43,689 bases of DNA from Desulfarculaceae bacterium (GCA_027067385.1 JAMOVV010000080.1:1-43689); one strand, 5' to 3'; shown: positions 26,144 through 34,871, numbered from the stretch's first letter. Numbers and translations are program-made. Notes: generated from the sequence alone by a model not told the origin.

Positions 26144-26514
26144 TTTTCCAACACCACCACCGCGCCGGCGTATTCGCCTTCGTCGGTGAGACTGAGGTGA
26201 CAGGCGGCCACCGAGTTATCCGCGGCCCAGGCGCGGGCCCGGCCGTGCAGGCGCAGACCGGGCTTGCCCCGCGGGTCGTGCACCACCTCTATCTCGTGAA
26301 AGGCCAGCCCCTTCATGCCCAGCCCGGCCGCCTTGGCAAAGGCCTCCTTGGCCGCGAAACGCATGGCCAGGGCCGAGGCCGGCCGGGGCCGGCCGGTGGC
26401 CTGGGCCGCCTCGGCCGGCTGGAAACAACGCCGCAGAAACCGGTCACCGAAGCGCCGCCAGGTGCGCTCCAGGCGCGGCACGTGCACCAGGTCTATGCCC
26501 AGGCCGATGATCAC
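26140..26514 (-). CDS. acpS: Holo-[acyl-carrier-protein] synthase
   Basis: AcpS attaches 4'-phosphopantetheine from CoA to the acyl carrier protein of fatty acid synthesis. The 124-residue protein has GIGIDLV-type IIGLGIDLVHVPRLE at the N-terminus (Asp8 metal ligand), FAAKEAFAKA (Glu metal ligand) and CHLSLTDEGEYAGA near the end, the usual three family motifs. The start is GTG at 26514; no ATG is available in frame. It follows pdxJ by seven bases, a common bacterial arrangement, and overlaps nnr. Confidence 0.95.
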   Translation of the reverse strand: MIIGLGIDLVHVPRLERTWRRFGDRFLRRCFQPAEAAQATGRPRPASALAMRFAAKEAFAKAAGLGMKGLAFHEIEVVHDPRGKPGLRLHGRARAWAADNSVAACHLSLTDEGEYAGAVVVLEK

Positions 26515-26521
26515 GCCGGGC

Positions 26522-27286
26522 CTACAGTCTGCGGCGCGGCGGTTCGGAGGGCCGCTGGGTCAGCGCGGTCTTGACCAGGGCCAGCATCTCGGCCACCGCC
26601 TGCTCAAAGCCCACGAACACGGCGCGGGCCACGATGGAGTGGCCGATGGAGTATTCCTCGATCTCCGGCACCTTGAGCAGCGGCTCCACGTTGACCAGGT
26701 TCAGCCCGTGGCCGGCGGCCACCCGCAGGCCCAGGCGGGCGGCCAGGCGGGCCGCGTCGTCCAAGGCTCCCAGGTGCCGGGCCACGGCGCTTGGGCCGCG
26801 CGCGTTGGCATAGCTGCCGGTGTGCAGCTCCACCACCTGGGCCCCGCAGAGGTGGGCCGCCTTGATCTGCTCCGGCTCGGGATCGATGAACAGGCTGGCC
26901 TCGATGCCGGCGTCGTTGAGCCGGGCCACCGCCTGCTTGATGTGCTCCTGGTTGCCCTTGACGTCCAGGCCGCCCTCGGTGGTGAGCTCCTGGCGGCGCT
27001 CGGGCACCAGGGTGGCGATGTCCGGGGCCAGCTCGCCGGCGATGCGCAGCATCTCCTCGGTGGCCGCCATCTCCATGTTCAGCCGGCCCTTGACCACCTG
27101 GCGCAGCACCGCCAGGTCGCGGTCCTGCACGTGGCGGCGGTCCTCGCGCAGGTGGGCGATGATGCCGTGGGCCCCGGCCTTTTCGGCCAACACCGCGGCC
27201 CACACCGGGTCCGGTTCGTCGATGCCGCGCGCCTGGCGCAGGGTCGCCACGTGATCCACGTTGACTGATAAGCGTGCCACGGTCAT
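26522..27286 (-). CDS. pdxJ: Pyridoxine 5'-phosphate synthase
   Basis: PdxJ condenses 1-deoxyxylulose 5-phosphate with 3-amino-2-oxopropyl phosphate in the DXP-dependent vitamin B6 pathway. The 254-residue TIM-barrel protein starts LSVNVDHVATLRQARG, then shows AHGIIAHLREDRRH, NMEMAATEEM, SLFIDPE and AGHGLN, all diagnostic. It starts inside the end of ybeY (four-base overlap) and is followed by acpS. Confidence 0.97.
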   Translation of the reverse strand: MTVARLSVNVDHVATLRQARGIDEPDPVWAAVLAEKAGAHGIIAHLREDRRHVQDRDLAVLRQVVKGRLNMEMAATEEMLRIAGELAPDIATLVPERRQELTTEGGLDVKGNQEHIKQAVARLNDAGIEASLFIDPEPEQIKAAHLCGAQVVELHTGSYANARGPSAVARHLGALDDAARLAARLGLRVAAGHGLNLVNVEPLLKVPEIEEYSIGHSIVARAVFVGFEQAVAEMLALVKTALTQRPSEPPRRRL

Positions 27287-27739
27287 TCCTCCTCGTCCGC
27301 CCGGCTAAGCAGAAGCAGGCGTTCGGTAAGCTCTTCCATGCGGCGGGCGGCCTCGGCCGAGGGCAGGTGGTCGTGCCCCAGCAGGTGCAGCAGGCCGTGG
27401 ATGAGCAGGCGCACCAGGTGTTCCCCGGGCTCCAGCTGGTGCTCGGCCGCCTCGCGGGCCGCGGTGTCCAGGCTGACCACCACGTCGCCCAACAGGTAGG
27501 GGGCCCCGTCGGCCGGCTCGTCCCCCAGGCCGGCGGCCGCGTCCATGGGAAAGGCCAGCACGTTGGTGGGCCCCCGCCGGTCCATGTGCCGCTGGTTCAA
27601 CTCGGCCATGGCCGGGTCGTCCACCAGCACCACCGACAACTCGCTGGCCTCCGGGCAGCCCTGGGCCCGCAGCACCCGGGCCAGGCGACGGCGCAGCCCG
27701 GTCTGGTCCACCCGGCGCCGGGGATGCCGGTTGTCCAGC

Positions 27740-27750
<11 letters not shown>
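27283..27750 (-). CDS. ybeY: Endoribonuclease YbeY
   Basis: YbeY is a zinc-dependent RNase involved in 16S rRNA 3' maturation and ribosome quality control. The start at 27750 gives 155 residues; a longer version would run far into phoH and adds a non-conserved basic segment. The zinc motif HGLLHLLGHDH lies at 118-128, and TNVLAFPMD at 62-70 is the other family hallmark. It overlaps the end of phoH by 11 bases, matching the usual phoH-ybeY pair. Confidence 0.96.
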
Positions 27751-28738
<988 letters not shown>

Positions 28739-28739
28739 G

Positions 28740-29165
28740 CTAGGCCGCCACGCCCAGGACTTGCACCACCAGGCGCCGCGACCGGGCCTTGTTGTCAAAG
28801 TCCAACAGCACCATCTGCTGCCAGGTGCCCAGCACCGGCGCGCCGTCTTGGATGGGCACCGAGAGCGAAGGCCCCATCAGGGCGGCGCGCACGTGGCTGT
28901 AGCCGTTGCCGTCGTGCCAGCGCTGGTTGTGGGCGTAGTCGCCGCCGGCCGGCGCGATCTCTTCCAACACCCGCACCAGGTCGGCCAGGGCGCCCGACTC
29001 GTACTCGATGGTGGTCACCGCGGCGGTGGACCCCGGCGCGTGTACCGTCACCACTCCCATATCCACCCCGCTGGCGGACACCACCTGGGCCACCGCCGAG
29101 GTGATGTCGTGGATGTCGGTGCCGCTGGTGCCGGCGAACTCCAAGCTGTGGCTATGACAGATCAT
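28740..29165 (-). CDS. YjbQ family protein (UPF0047), copy 1
   Basis: The 141-residue protein belongs to the YjbQ/UPF0047 family, some members of which show weak thiamine-phosphate synthase activity; the true role is unclear. Visible family marks are HDITSAVAQVV, NGYSHVRAALMGPS, and LGTWQQMVLLDFDNKARSR. AGGAGGG sits directly before the ATG. It is the first gene of the leftward run to lysC. A second family member is at 39477-39884, and the two differ clearly, so they are not a recent duplication. Confidence 0.85.
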   Translation of the reverse strand: MICHSHSLEFAGTSGTDIHDITSAVAQVVSASGVDMGVVTVHAPGSTAAVTTIEYESGALADLVRVLEEIAPAGGDYAHNQRWHDGNGYSHVRAALMGPSLSVPIQDGAPVLGTWQQMVLLDFDNKARSRRLVVQVLGVAA

Positions 29166-29342
29166 ATCCCTCCTCTTGGCCCATCTTTACCACAGCGGTG
29201 CCAGGGGGGCAAGCCGCTCTGCCACGGGACCGGCCGCAGGCTCACATCTTAACCCACTAATAAAACGACGCAAAAACTATTTGCCCGCCGGCGGCCCATG
29301 GGGCGGGCGCCCTTGACACCATCGGGGCGGGCGTGCTACTGC

Positions 29343-29939
29343 ATGGTTGTCATGTTTGATCAAATCAGTATTTTGGATATAGTCCTCGGCGCCCTGCTGC
29401 TGCTGTTCTTGGTGCGTTCGCTCATGCGTGGCCTGGTGCGCGAGGTGGTGGGCCTGGTGGGCCTGGTGGCCTCGGTGCTGCTCAGCGCCATTTTTTACCA
29501 ACCCCTGGCCGCGGCCATGGCCCATTGGTTCGACCTGGGCTCCACCCCGCCGACCTGGATGGAACCGGTGGCCTACGGCGCCGTGCTGTTGCTGGTGATC
29601 ATGGTCTTCGCCTACCTGGGCCATATCCTCTCCAAGATCATCCGCACCGGACCCTTCTCGGGCATCGACCGCCTGTTGGGCGCCGGCGCCGGCCTGGTCA
29701 AGGGAATCCTGGTCTGCTACTTGGTGATCAACCTCTTGCTGCTGCTGGTGCCCTTCGGGGTCCCCAAGTCCCTGCAACAGTCCTGGCTGCAACCCAGGAT
29801 ACTCAAGGCCGGGAGCTACCTGGTCAACCTGGTGCCCGAGCAGTGGACCACCGGCCTGCGGGAGCGGGCGGCCAAGCTGCAGGAACAGATGTCGGCCCCC
29901 AAGGGCGGCGGTGGGACCCCAACAACCCCCACCCGATGA
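29343..29939 (+). CDS. CvpA family membrane protein
   Basis: About 198 residues, with four hydrophobic helices in the first 150, as in colicin V production protein CvpA. Family marks are the opening ISILDIVLGALLLLFLVRSLMRGLVREVVGL and the GIDRLLGAGAGLVKG segment. CvpA is linked to envelope homeostasis and, in some species, purine metabolism genes. Start codons at 29343 and 29352 are both possible; neither has a strong ribosome-binding site. A TTGACA lies at 29312-29317 without a clear -10. The stop overlaps the mazG start (ATGA). Confidence 0.85.
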   Translation: MVVMFDQISILDIVLGALLLLFLVRSLMRGLVREVVGLVGLVASVLLSAIFYQPLAAAMAHWFDLGSTPPTWMEPVAYGAVLLLVIMVFAYLGHILSKIIRTGPFSGIDRLLGAGAGLVKGILVCYLVINLLLLLVPFGVPKSLQQSWLQPRILKAGSYLVNLVPEQWTTGLRERAAKLQEQMSAPKGGGGTPTTPTR

Positions 29940-30727
29940 GCTCCGACCCGCCATCCGGCGCCGGCGCGGCCCTGGAGCGCCTGGACCAACTGATAGCCCG
30001 CCTGCGCGCCCCGGACGGTTGCCCCTGGGATCGCCAACAGACCACCACCAGCGTTACCCCCTACCTATTGGAAGAGGCCTTTGAGGCGGCCGAGGCGGTG
30101 GAGTCCGGCCAACCAGCCGAGGCCCGCGGCGAGCTCGGCGACCTGCTGTTCCAGGTGGTCTTCATGGTGCGCCTGTACCAGGAGCAGGGCCACTTCGACC
30201 TGCGCCAGGTGATCGAAACGGTGCACGCCAAGATGACCCGCCGCCACCCCCACGTATTCGGCGACCAGGACGCCATGCAACGGGCCGAGCAGGTGCGCGA
30301 CCTCTGGGGGCAGATCAAAAATCAGGAGCGCCGCGACAGCGGCCAGGGGCTGCTGCAGAGCGTGCCGCTCTCGGCCCCGGCCCTGGTGGTGGCCCAGCGC
30401 ATGGGCTCCCGCGCCGCCCGGGTGGGCTTTGATTGGCGCCAGGCCCACCAGGTCCTCGACAAGGTGGCCGAGGAATGCCGTGAGTTGCGCCAGGCCGGCG
30501 ACGACGAGCAGGCGGCAGCCGAGCTGGGCGACTTGTTTTTCGCCTTGGCCCAGTGGGCCCGGCACCGCGGGCTCGACAGCGAGGCCTGCCTGCGGGCGGC
30601 CAATCGGCGTTTCCGGCGCCGTTTCAGCCAGATGGAAAAGATACTCAAGCAGCGGGGCCTTGCATGGGAGTCTCTAAGCCTGGAGCAGATGAACCAACTT
30701 TGGGAAGAGGTGAAGGCCGCCGAGTAA
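29936..30727 (+). CDS. mazG: Nucleoside triphosphate pyrophosphohydrolase MazG
   Basis: MazG hydrolyses (deoxy)nucleoside triphosphates to monophosphates, cleaning the nucleotide pool. The 263-residue protein equals E. coli MazG in length and has two MazG domains. The first has PWDRQQT, EEAFEAAEAVESG and ELGDLLFQVVF (the EExxE and ExxD metal ligands). The second has DKVAEECRELRQA and ELGDLFFALAQWAR. The start is the ATG of an ATGA overlap with cvpA; longer in-frame extensions lie inside cvpA. Confidence 0.96.
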   Translation: MSSDPPSGAGAALERLDQLIARLRAPDGCPWDRQQTTTSVTPYLLEEAFEAAEAVESGQPAEARGELGDLLFQVVFMVRLYQEQGHFDLRQVIETVHAKMTRRHPHVFGDQDAMQRAEQVRDLWGQIKNQERRDSGQGLLQSVPLSAPALVVAQRMGSRAARVGFDWRQAHQVLDKVAEECRELRQAGDDEQAAAELGDLFFALAQWARHRGLDSEACLRAANRRFRRRFSQMEKILKQRGLAWESLSLEQMNQLWEEVKAAE

Positions 30728-30804
30728 ATTCGCCGCCCCCATGGTAAGAGACCCCTTTAACTAGCCGTCAACTAAATCACAAAGCCATGGTAGAGATAAA
30801 TTTA

Positions 30805-30834
30805 TTGACAACCTTTTGTGAAAATCGGTATATA
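30805..30834 (+). promoter_or_regulatory. Promoter of the cytochrome c3 gene
   Basis: TTGACA (30805-30810) and TATATA (30829-30834) are separated by 18 bp in an AT-rich region. Transcription starting near 30841 gives a 50-nt leader. A TTGTGAA half-site lies between the boxes, resembling half of a Rex operator but without a partner half. Confidence 0.7.
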
Positions 30835-30890
30835 GGGTCAACCCAAGAACCAAAAGTTAATCCGGTAATGCCAGAAGGAAGGGTAGAGTC

Positions 30891-31310
30891 ATGAAAAAGC
30901 GCCTGTTGGCCATCCTGGTCTGTGTCGCCTTTGCCGCCGTGGCCCTGTTCACTACGGCCGTTTGGGCGCAGAAGACCAAGTCCGGCGAAGTCGCCGACAC
31001 CTTGGAAATTTTTGAGACCGCCGTTTTCACGAAGCATAAGAAGTCGGCGGTGGTCTTCCCCCACAAGAAGCATTCGGTGGACTACAAGATCGCTTGCACG
31101 GAGTGCCACCACAACTACAAAGACGGCAAGCAGGTATGGAAGGAAGGCGACAAGGTCGCCAAGTGCGGTACCTGCCACAAGTCGCCCAAGAAGAACGATG
31201 GCAAGATGCTCAGCCTCTACAACGCCTTCCACAAGAACTGCCGCGACTGCCACAAGAAGGCCAAGAAGGGCCCGACCAAGTGCGCGCAGTGTCACCCCAA
31301 GAAGAAGTAA
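30891..31310 (+). CDS. Periplasmic tetraheme cytochrome c3 (class III)
   Basis: The 139-residue precursor has a signal peptide ending about TTAVWAQ (residue 26). Four CXXCH heme motifs follow: C69-H73, C92-H96, C117-H121 and C131-H135. Candidate distal ligands are H58, H61, H74 and H114, so all hemes can be bis-histidine, as in cytochrome c3. Classic type I c3 uses CX4CH for hemes 2 and 4; here all four are CX2CH, which from family knowledge is closer to type II c3 (TmcA). Very high lysine content gives a basic protein. Such cytochromes carry electrons from periplasmic hydrogenase or formate dehydrogenase to membrane complexes. Two copies of a terminator unit follow. Confidence 0.92.
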   Translation: MKKRLLAILVCVAFAAVALFTTAVWAQKTKSGEVADTLEIFETAVFTKHKKSAVVFPHKKHSVDYKIACTECHHNYKDGKQVWKEGDKVAKCGTCHKSPKKNDGKMLSLYNAFHKNCRDCHKKAKKGPTKCAQCHPKKK

Positions 31311-31333
31311 CCCGGCCATAGCCGCCGCAGGTG

Positions 31334-31360
31334 GGCCGGCCCTGAGGGGCCGGCCTTTTT
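31334..31360 (+). terminator. Cytochrome c3 terminator, copy 1
   Basis: GGCCGGCCC (31334-31342) and GGGCCGGCC (31347-31355) form a nine-base-pair stem followed by five T (31356-31360), a classic rho-independent terminator just after the cytochrome stop. Confidence 0.85.
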
Positions 31361-31446
31361 GTGGGGTGAAACCAGCCTCAAAAGTTAGCGCGGAGAGAGC
31401 CAGCCCTTTTGTGGGAAAAACAGCCGTCGCGGTTAACGTGCAGGTG

Positions 31447-31473
31447 GGCCGGTCCTAAGGGGCCGGCCTTTTT
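31447..31473 (+). terminator. Cytochrome c3 terminator, copy 2
   Basis: The second repeat unit carries GGCCGGTCC (31447-31455) and GGGCCGGCC (31460-31468), then five T (31469-31473). The single change turns a G-C pair into a G-U wobble in the RNA, so the fold is kept. Confidence 0.8.
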
Positions 31474-31621
31474 GTGGGGTGAAACCAGCCTCAAAAGTTA
31501 GCGCGGAGAGAGCCGGCCCTTTTGTGGGGAAAACAGCCGTCGCGGTTAACGTGCAGGTGGGCCGGTTTTAAGCAGGGGACGGCCTTGGGGACGTGTGACC
31601 ACGGCGGGTTGGCCCTAAGCC

Positions 31622-31663
31622 AAAAAAATCCGCCGCGGGAAGCTCCCGCGACGGAATTTTTTT
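31622..31663. terminator. Bidirectional terminator between cytochrome and ferredoxin genes
   Basis: Seven A (31622-31628), then a stem from TCCG and CGCGGGA to TCCCGCG and CGGA (31629-31655) with a three-base loop, then seven T (31657-31663). It can stop transcription from both sides and ends the leftward ferredoxin transcript as well. Confidence 0.9.
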
Positions 31664-31680
31664 ACTGGCGCTAAGTGGAA

Positions 31681-31866
31681 CTACTGCTCGGTGATAGTGA
31701 TGGCGTCTTGCTCGCACACCTCGATGCAGCTCTCACAGCCCAGGCACTCCTCGGCGTTTACCGGGACCGCCTTGCCGTCTTGCATCTCGTACACGTCCAC
31801 GGGGCAAACCTCCACGCACTCCTCGTCGCCGATGCACTTGTCGGCATCAACTTCCACCAAAAACAT
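31681..31866 (-). CDS. Ferredoxin with [3Fe-4S]/[4Fe-4S] site (Asp14) and a second [4Fe-4S] cluster
   Basis: The start is the ATG at 31866 behind AGGAGG; longer in-frame versions have no ribosome-binding site and do not look like a ferredoxin. The 61-residue protein has a first motif with C11, D14, C17 and C21-Pro, where Asp replaces the second cysteine. The second motif is complete: C41, C44, C47, C51. This closely resembles Desulfovibrio africanus ferredoxin III, and Asp14 also occurs in Pyrococcus furiosus ferredoxin; such sites interconvert between [3Fe-4S] and [4Fe-4S] and can bind other metals. It is a soluble cytoplasmic electron carrier, probably for sulfate reduction or pyruvate/hydrogen metabolism. 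It has its own promoter and a leader of about 140 nt. Confidence 0.93.
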   Translation of the reverse strand: MFLVEVDADKCIGDEECVEVCPVDVYEMQDGKAVPVNAEECLGCESCIEVCEQDAITITEQ

Positions 31867-32014
31867 ATGACAACCTCCTTGCTCAAATGAGCCCGGCTGG
31901 AGACCTTTCCCGCAACCAGGACAAATTATTAACCCGTCTGCCGCAACACTACGGTGCGCGTTTCGGGTAAGCTGACATTGCGACACGACCTGCAAAAGGT
32001 GGTCGACCTGAACC

Positions 32015-32043
32015 TGTATAGCCGCGAAACCCTAAAGAGTCAA
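32015..32043 (-). promoter_or_regulatory. Promoter of the ferredoxin gene
   Basis: Read leftward, TTGACT (32038-32043), 17 bp, TATACA (32015-32020): a strong match to a sigma70 promoter. The predicted leader from about 32008 to 31866 is unusually long and includes a GGTCGACC palindrome. Confidence 0.75.
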
Positions 32044-32145
32044 GGGGTGCAATGAAATAATTTTCACCCACTTGCTCACAAAGTTCAGCGCCCGGTACAA
32101 GCGGACCTCCCACCCGTCCCGATCATGCGCAGTGGCTGAAAATGT

Positions 32146-32790
32146 TTATGATAACCCGAGCTTGGCCAGCAGATCGCTGTGTACGGGATAGCCCAGCTCC
32201 ACCGCCCGGGAGGCGTGTTCGGCCGCGGCGGCGGTGTCGCCTTGTTCCTGCAGCACCACCGCCAGGTTGTTGTGGGCCATGGCGAAGTCCGGCGCCAACT
32301 CCAGGGCCTGGCGGCTTACCTCGGCGGCCAAGTCCAACTGTCCCAGGCGGATGTAGGCCGAGCCCAGGTTGGTGAGCGCGTCGGGCATATGCGGGTTCAC
32401 CTCCAGGGCCCGCTTGAGCTGGTCCACCCCCTGTTCCAGTTGTCCCAGCTGCAGGTAAGCCACCGCCAGGTTGGCCCGCACCATGGGCACGTCCCAGACG
32501 CTCAGCGCCTTGGTGAACGCCTTGAGGGCCTCGCCGGCGTCACCGCGCGACAGGTGGATGCCGCCGATGTTCACCAGGCTCTCCATGTGCTTGGGGGCCT
32601 GGGCCAGCACCTGGTGGAACTGCTCCAGGGCCTCGTCGGCGCGGTCGTCGTGCAGCAGGGCCACCGCCAGGTTGTAGCGGATATGCCAGGCGTCGGGCTC
32701 GGCCTCCAGGTACTGGGCCAGCCGATCTATCAGCCCCTCGCGCATGAATTCATCTTCCGGCACACCGCTGGTGTTGTCTATTTTCGCCAT
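32146..32790 (-). CDS. Tetratricopeptide repeat protein downstream of dsrD
   Basis: The 214-residue protein consists almost wholly of about five TPR units (for example WHIRYNLAVALLHDDRADEA, ALTNLGSAYIRLGQLDLAAE and AHNNLAVVLQEQGDTAAAAE). TPRs form helical scaffolds for protein binding. There is no signal peptide, so it should be cytoplasmic. It follows dsrD in the same direction, but a terminator at 32863-32914 sits between them, so it may be only partly co-expressed. A chaperone or assembly role for the sulfite reductase is conceivable from position only. Confidence 0.85.
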   Translation of the reverse strand: MAKIDNTSGVPEDEFMREGLIDRLAQYLEAEPDAWHIRYNLAVALLHDDRADEALEQFHQVLAQAPKHMESLVNIGGIHLSRGDAGEALKAFTKALSVWDVPMVRANLAVAYLQLGQLEQGVDQLKRALEVNPHMPDALTNLGSAYIRLGQLDLAAEVSRQALELAPDFAMAHNNLAVVLQEQGDTAAAAEHASRAVELGYPVHSDLLAKLGLS

Positions 32791-32862
32791 GATTCACATC
32801 CCGGCCGCCGCAAGGGACCGCCCGCACCGAACGCCCGGCCGGGGCCTCGGTGGCCGTTGGGG

Positions 32863-32914
32863 ACAAAACACCCCTCGCCTGGGATCAGCGGACACTCCGG
32901 TCCCGGGCGAAGGG
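32863..32914 (-). terminator. Terminator after dsrD
   Basis: On the minus strand CCCTTCGCCCGGGA pairs with TCCCAGGCGAGGGG (arms at 32901-32914 and 32871-32884, two G-U pairs), followed by TGTTTTGT (32863-32870). It ends the dsrN-dsrD transcript before the TPR gene. Confidence 0.7.
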
Positions 32915-32953
32915 TATAAAAGTAGCAACCAAATTAAGCTGCGAGCCGCCGCT

Positions 32954-33184
32954 CTAGTCCTCGCCCTCGGGGGCCTTGCTGCCGGGCAGGGCAAAGTAAG
33001 TGGTGGACCCGCTGGACCAGTAAGCCAGGGAGCCATCCATGATCATCGCGGAAGTGGCTTTCTTCAGTGGCCGCTTTTCAATGGAAGGATCGATTTTCTT
33101 GCACTCTTTGAGCAGGTCCTTCATCATCATGCGCTTTTTCTTCTTCTCCATGACCTGCAAAACGACATCTTTGATCTCGGCCAT
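32954..33184 (-). CDS. dsrD: Dissimilatory sulfite reductase-associated protein DsrD
   Basis: The 76-residue basic protein matches DsrD: MAEIKDVVLQ, a lysine-rich KKKKRMMMKDLL, then DGSLAYWSSGSTTYFALPG. DsrD has a winged-helix fold but is now seen mainly as an activator of DsrAB turnover found only in organisms reducing (not oxidising) sulfur, so its presence supports a reductive role for this locus. GGAGG lies ahead of the ATG. It comes after dsrN, 68 bp away, rather than directly after dsrB as in Desulfovibrio. Confidence 0.95.
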   Translation of the reverse strand: MAEIKDVVLQVMEKKKKRMMMKDLLKECKKIDPSIEKRPLKKATSAMIMDGSLAYWSSGSTTYFALPGSKAPEGED

Positions 33185-33252
33185 CTATATAACCTCCAGA
33201 CATGAATCATTTTTCACAACGTCTGACACCATATCCCTCAATGGGCCAAGTG

Positions 33253-34650
33253 TCAAGCATCTAATGACCTCCGGCGGGCCGCACCCACCATGGCGCCGGC
33301 CCACTGCGGCAGTCCCAGCACGTGGATGTGATGGTAGGTGCCCAGCACGTTTTTGTATATCAACCCGCCGCCTTGTCCCAAAATGGCCTTGCCCCGCTGG
33401 ACCAGGTAGGCGAACTGCAGCTCGGCCCCGGGCAGGGGCACCGGCTTGGAATAGTGGAACTGGTGGGCCCGAAACTCCAATCCCGGTTCCATGAACCAGT
33501 TGTCCTCTTGCACCAGGCATACCGAGTAGCCGTGTCCCTGGGGCTTGTTTTGCATCTCGAAGCTGAGCGGGAAGACATCGGCCAGGTGGTAGGCCTGGCC
33601 CTGGACCACCAGGCTGTGGCCCAGGTACATCATGCCGCCACACTCGGCATAGATGGGCAGGCCATCCTCGGCCGCCTCCTTCACCGCCCGGCAGAAGGAG
33701 CGGTTGGCCGCCAGGCTGGCGGCGTGGGTCTCGGGAAAACCGCCGCCGATGTACAGGGCGTCCACCGCCGGCAGGGACCTGTCATCCAGAGCCGAGCAGT
33801 AGACCAGGCGTGCCCCGTGGTTGGTGAGGGCCTCCAGGTTGTCGGCGTAGTAGAAACCAAAGGCCGCGTCGCGCACCACCCCGATGGTCACCTCGGCCGC
33901 CCGCGGCCGGCCCGCAGCGGGGAAGAGCCCCTGGGGCGGCTGCCGCGTTTCCGGGGTGCGGGCGGTGGACATGATGGCCATGAGCTGGTCCACGTCCACG
34001 TGGGCGGCCACCAGCCGGCCGGCCTGGTGCAGGGCCTCCGACACCGCCGAGTGCTCCTGGGGCGGCACCAGGCCCATGTGCCGCTCGGGCAAATCCAGCT
34101 TTAGCCGCGGCACCGCGCCGAGCACCGGCAGGCCGCAGGTGTTCTCGATGGCGCTGCGCACCACGCCCTCTTGGCGGGGGTTGGCCACCGGGTTGAGGAT
34201 CACCCCGGCCAGGTTCAGCCCGGGGTCGAAGCGCTGGCAGCCCAGCACCACCGCGGCCACGGTGCGGCTGGTCATGGAGCAGTCCACCGCCAGCACCACC
34301 GGCACGCCGAGCCACTTGGCCAACTCGGCGGTGGAGTAGCTGCCGTGCTCGTCCTTGCCGTCGAACAGGCCGCGGTTGCCCTCGATCACCGCGGCGTCGA
34401 AACCAGCGGCGCGAAAGGCGAAGGACCTCTCCACCTGGGAGCGGCCCATCATGTAGGGGTCCAGGTTGTGGCAGGGGTTGCCGGCCGCCTCGGTGTGCCA
34501 AAAGGGATCGATGTAGTCCGGCCCTTTTTTGAACGGCGCCACCGACAGGCCTCGGTCGCGCAGGGCCTGGATCAGCCCCAGGGCGATGGTGGTCTTGCCC
34601 GACCCGCCGCGCAAGGCGGCCACGACCACGCTGGGTACAACCTGTGCCAT
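33253..34650 (-). CDS. dsrN: Siroheme amidase DsrN (cobyrinate a,c-diamide synthase family)
   Basis: The 465-residue protein has an N-terminal P-loop domain (ALRGGSGKTTIALGL; FKKGPDYIDPFWH) and a C-terminal class I glutamine amidotransferase domain (YIGGGFPETHA, catalytic Cys in YAECGGMMYL, later HQFHYS). This is the CobB/CbiA architecture. Next to dsrAB, such proteins are DsrN, which amidates siroheme to the siroamide form used by dissimilatory sulfite reductase. A cobalamin role is possible but less likely given the context. A terminator-like hairpin at 34847-34879 lies between dsrB and this gene, so it may be expressed at a lower level than dsrAB. No strong ribosome-binding site is visible. 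Confidence 0.9.
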   Translation of the reverse strand: MAQVVPSVVVAALRGGSGKTTIALGLIQALRDRGLSVAPFKKGPDYIDPFWHTEAAGNPCHNLDPYMMGRSQVERSFAFRAAGFDAAVIEGNRGLFDGKDEHGSYSTAELAKWLGVPVVLAVDCSMTSRTVAAVVLGCQRFDPGLNLAGVILNPVANPRQEGVVRSAIENTCGLPVLGAVPRLKLDLPERHMGLVPPQEHSAVSEALHQAGRLVAAHVDVDQLMAIMSTARTPETRQPPQGLFPAAGRPRAAEVTIGVVRDAAFGFYYADNLEALTNHGARLVYCSALDDRSLPAVDALYIGGGFPETHAASLAANRSFCRAVKEAAEDGLPIYAECGGMMYLGHSLVVQGQAYHLADVFPLSFEMQNKPQGHGYSVCLVQEDNWFMEPGLEFRAHQFHYSKPVPLPGAELQFAYLVQRGKAILGQGGGLIYKNVLGTYHHIHVLGLPQWAGAMVGAARRRSLDA

Positions 34651-34762
34651 GGGTCAGTCGTCTCTCTTGCCAGCCGCCCGGCCGGAGCCGTGCGGGTGAT
34701 GTCCAATGCGCCAGGGTTTAGATGATACCACGCGACCGCGCAGGCGGCGCCGCCGCATACCT

Positions 34763-34871
34763 AACACTACCCGGGACCAAGCGGCCCTGAACGCCCAGCG
34801 CTTCCCAGCTACGCCAGCCCGACCGACGCCGCCACGCCCTACCTAAAACACTACCCGGGACCAAGCGGCCC
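34763..34871. repeat. 25-bp direct repeat in the dsrB-dsrN gap
   Basis: AACACTACCCGGGACCAAG followed by CGGCCC occurs at 34763-34787 and again at 34847-34871, identical and 84 bp apart. Only the copy nearer dsrB keeps the partner arm needed to form the terminator hairpin; the other is a half copy. Confidence 0.85.

Larger units (their letters stand above)
31327..31565 (+). repeat. 113-bp direct repeats downstream of cytochrome c3
   Basis: Unit 1 starts at 31327, unit 2 at 31440 and a truncated third at 31553, each opening GCAGGTGGGCCGG: an exact 113-bp spacing. The first two units are nearly identical, including CCTCAAAAGTTAGCGCGG and GTCGCGGTTAACGTG. The third keeps only about the first 13 bases. 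Confidence 0.9.

Noticed and set aside
31327-31565. CRISPR or mobile-element ends
   Set aside because: Units are adjacent direct copies with terminators and no spacers, transposase or target-site duplications.
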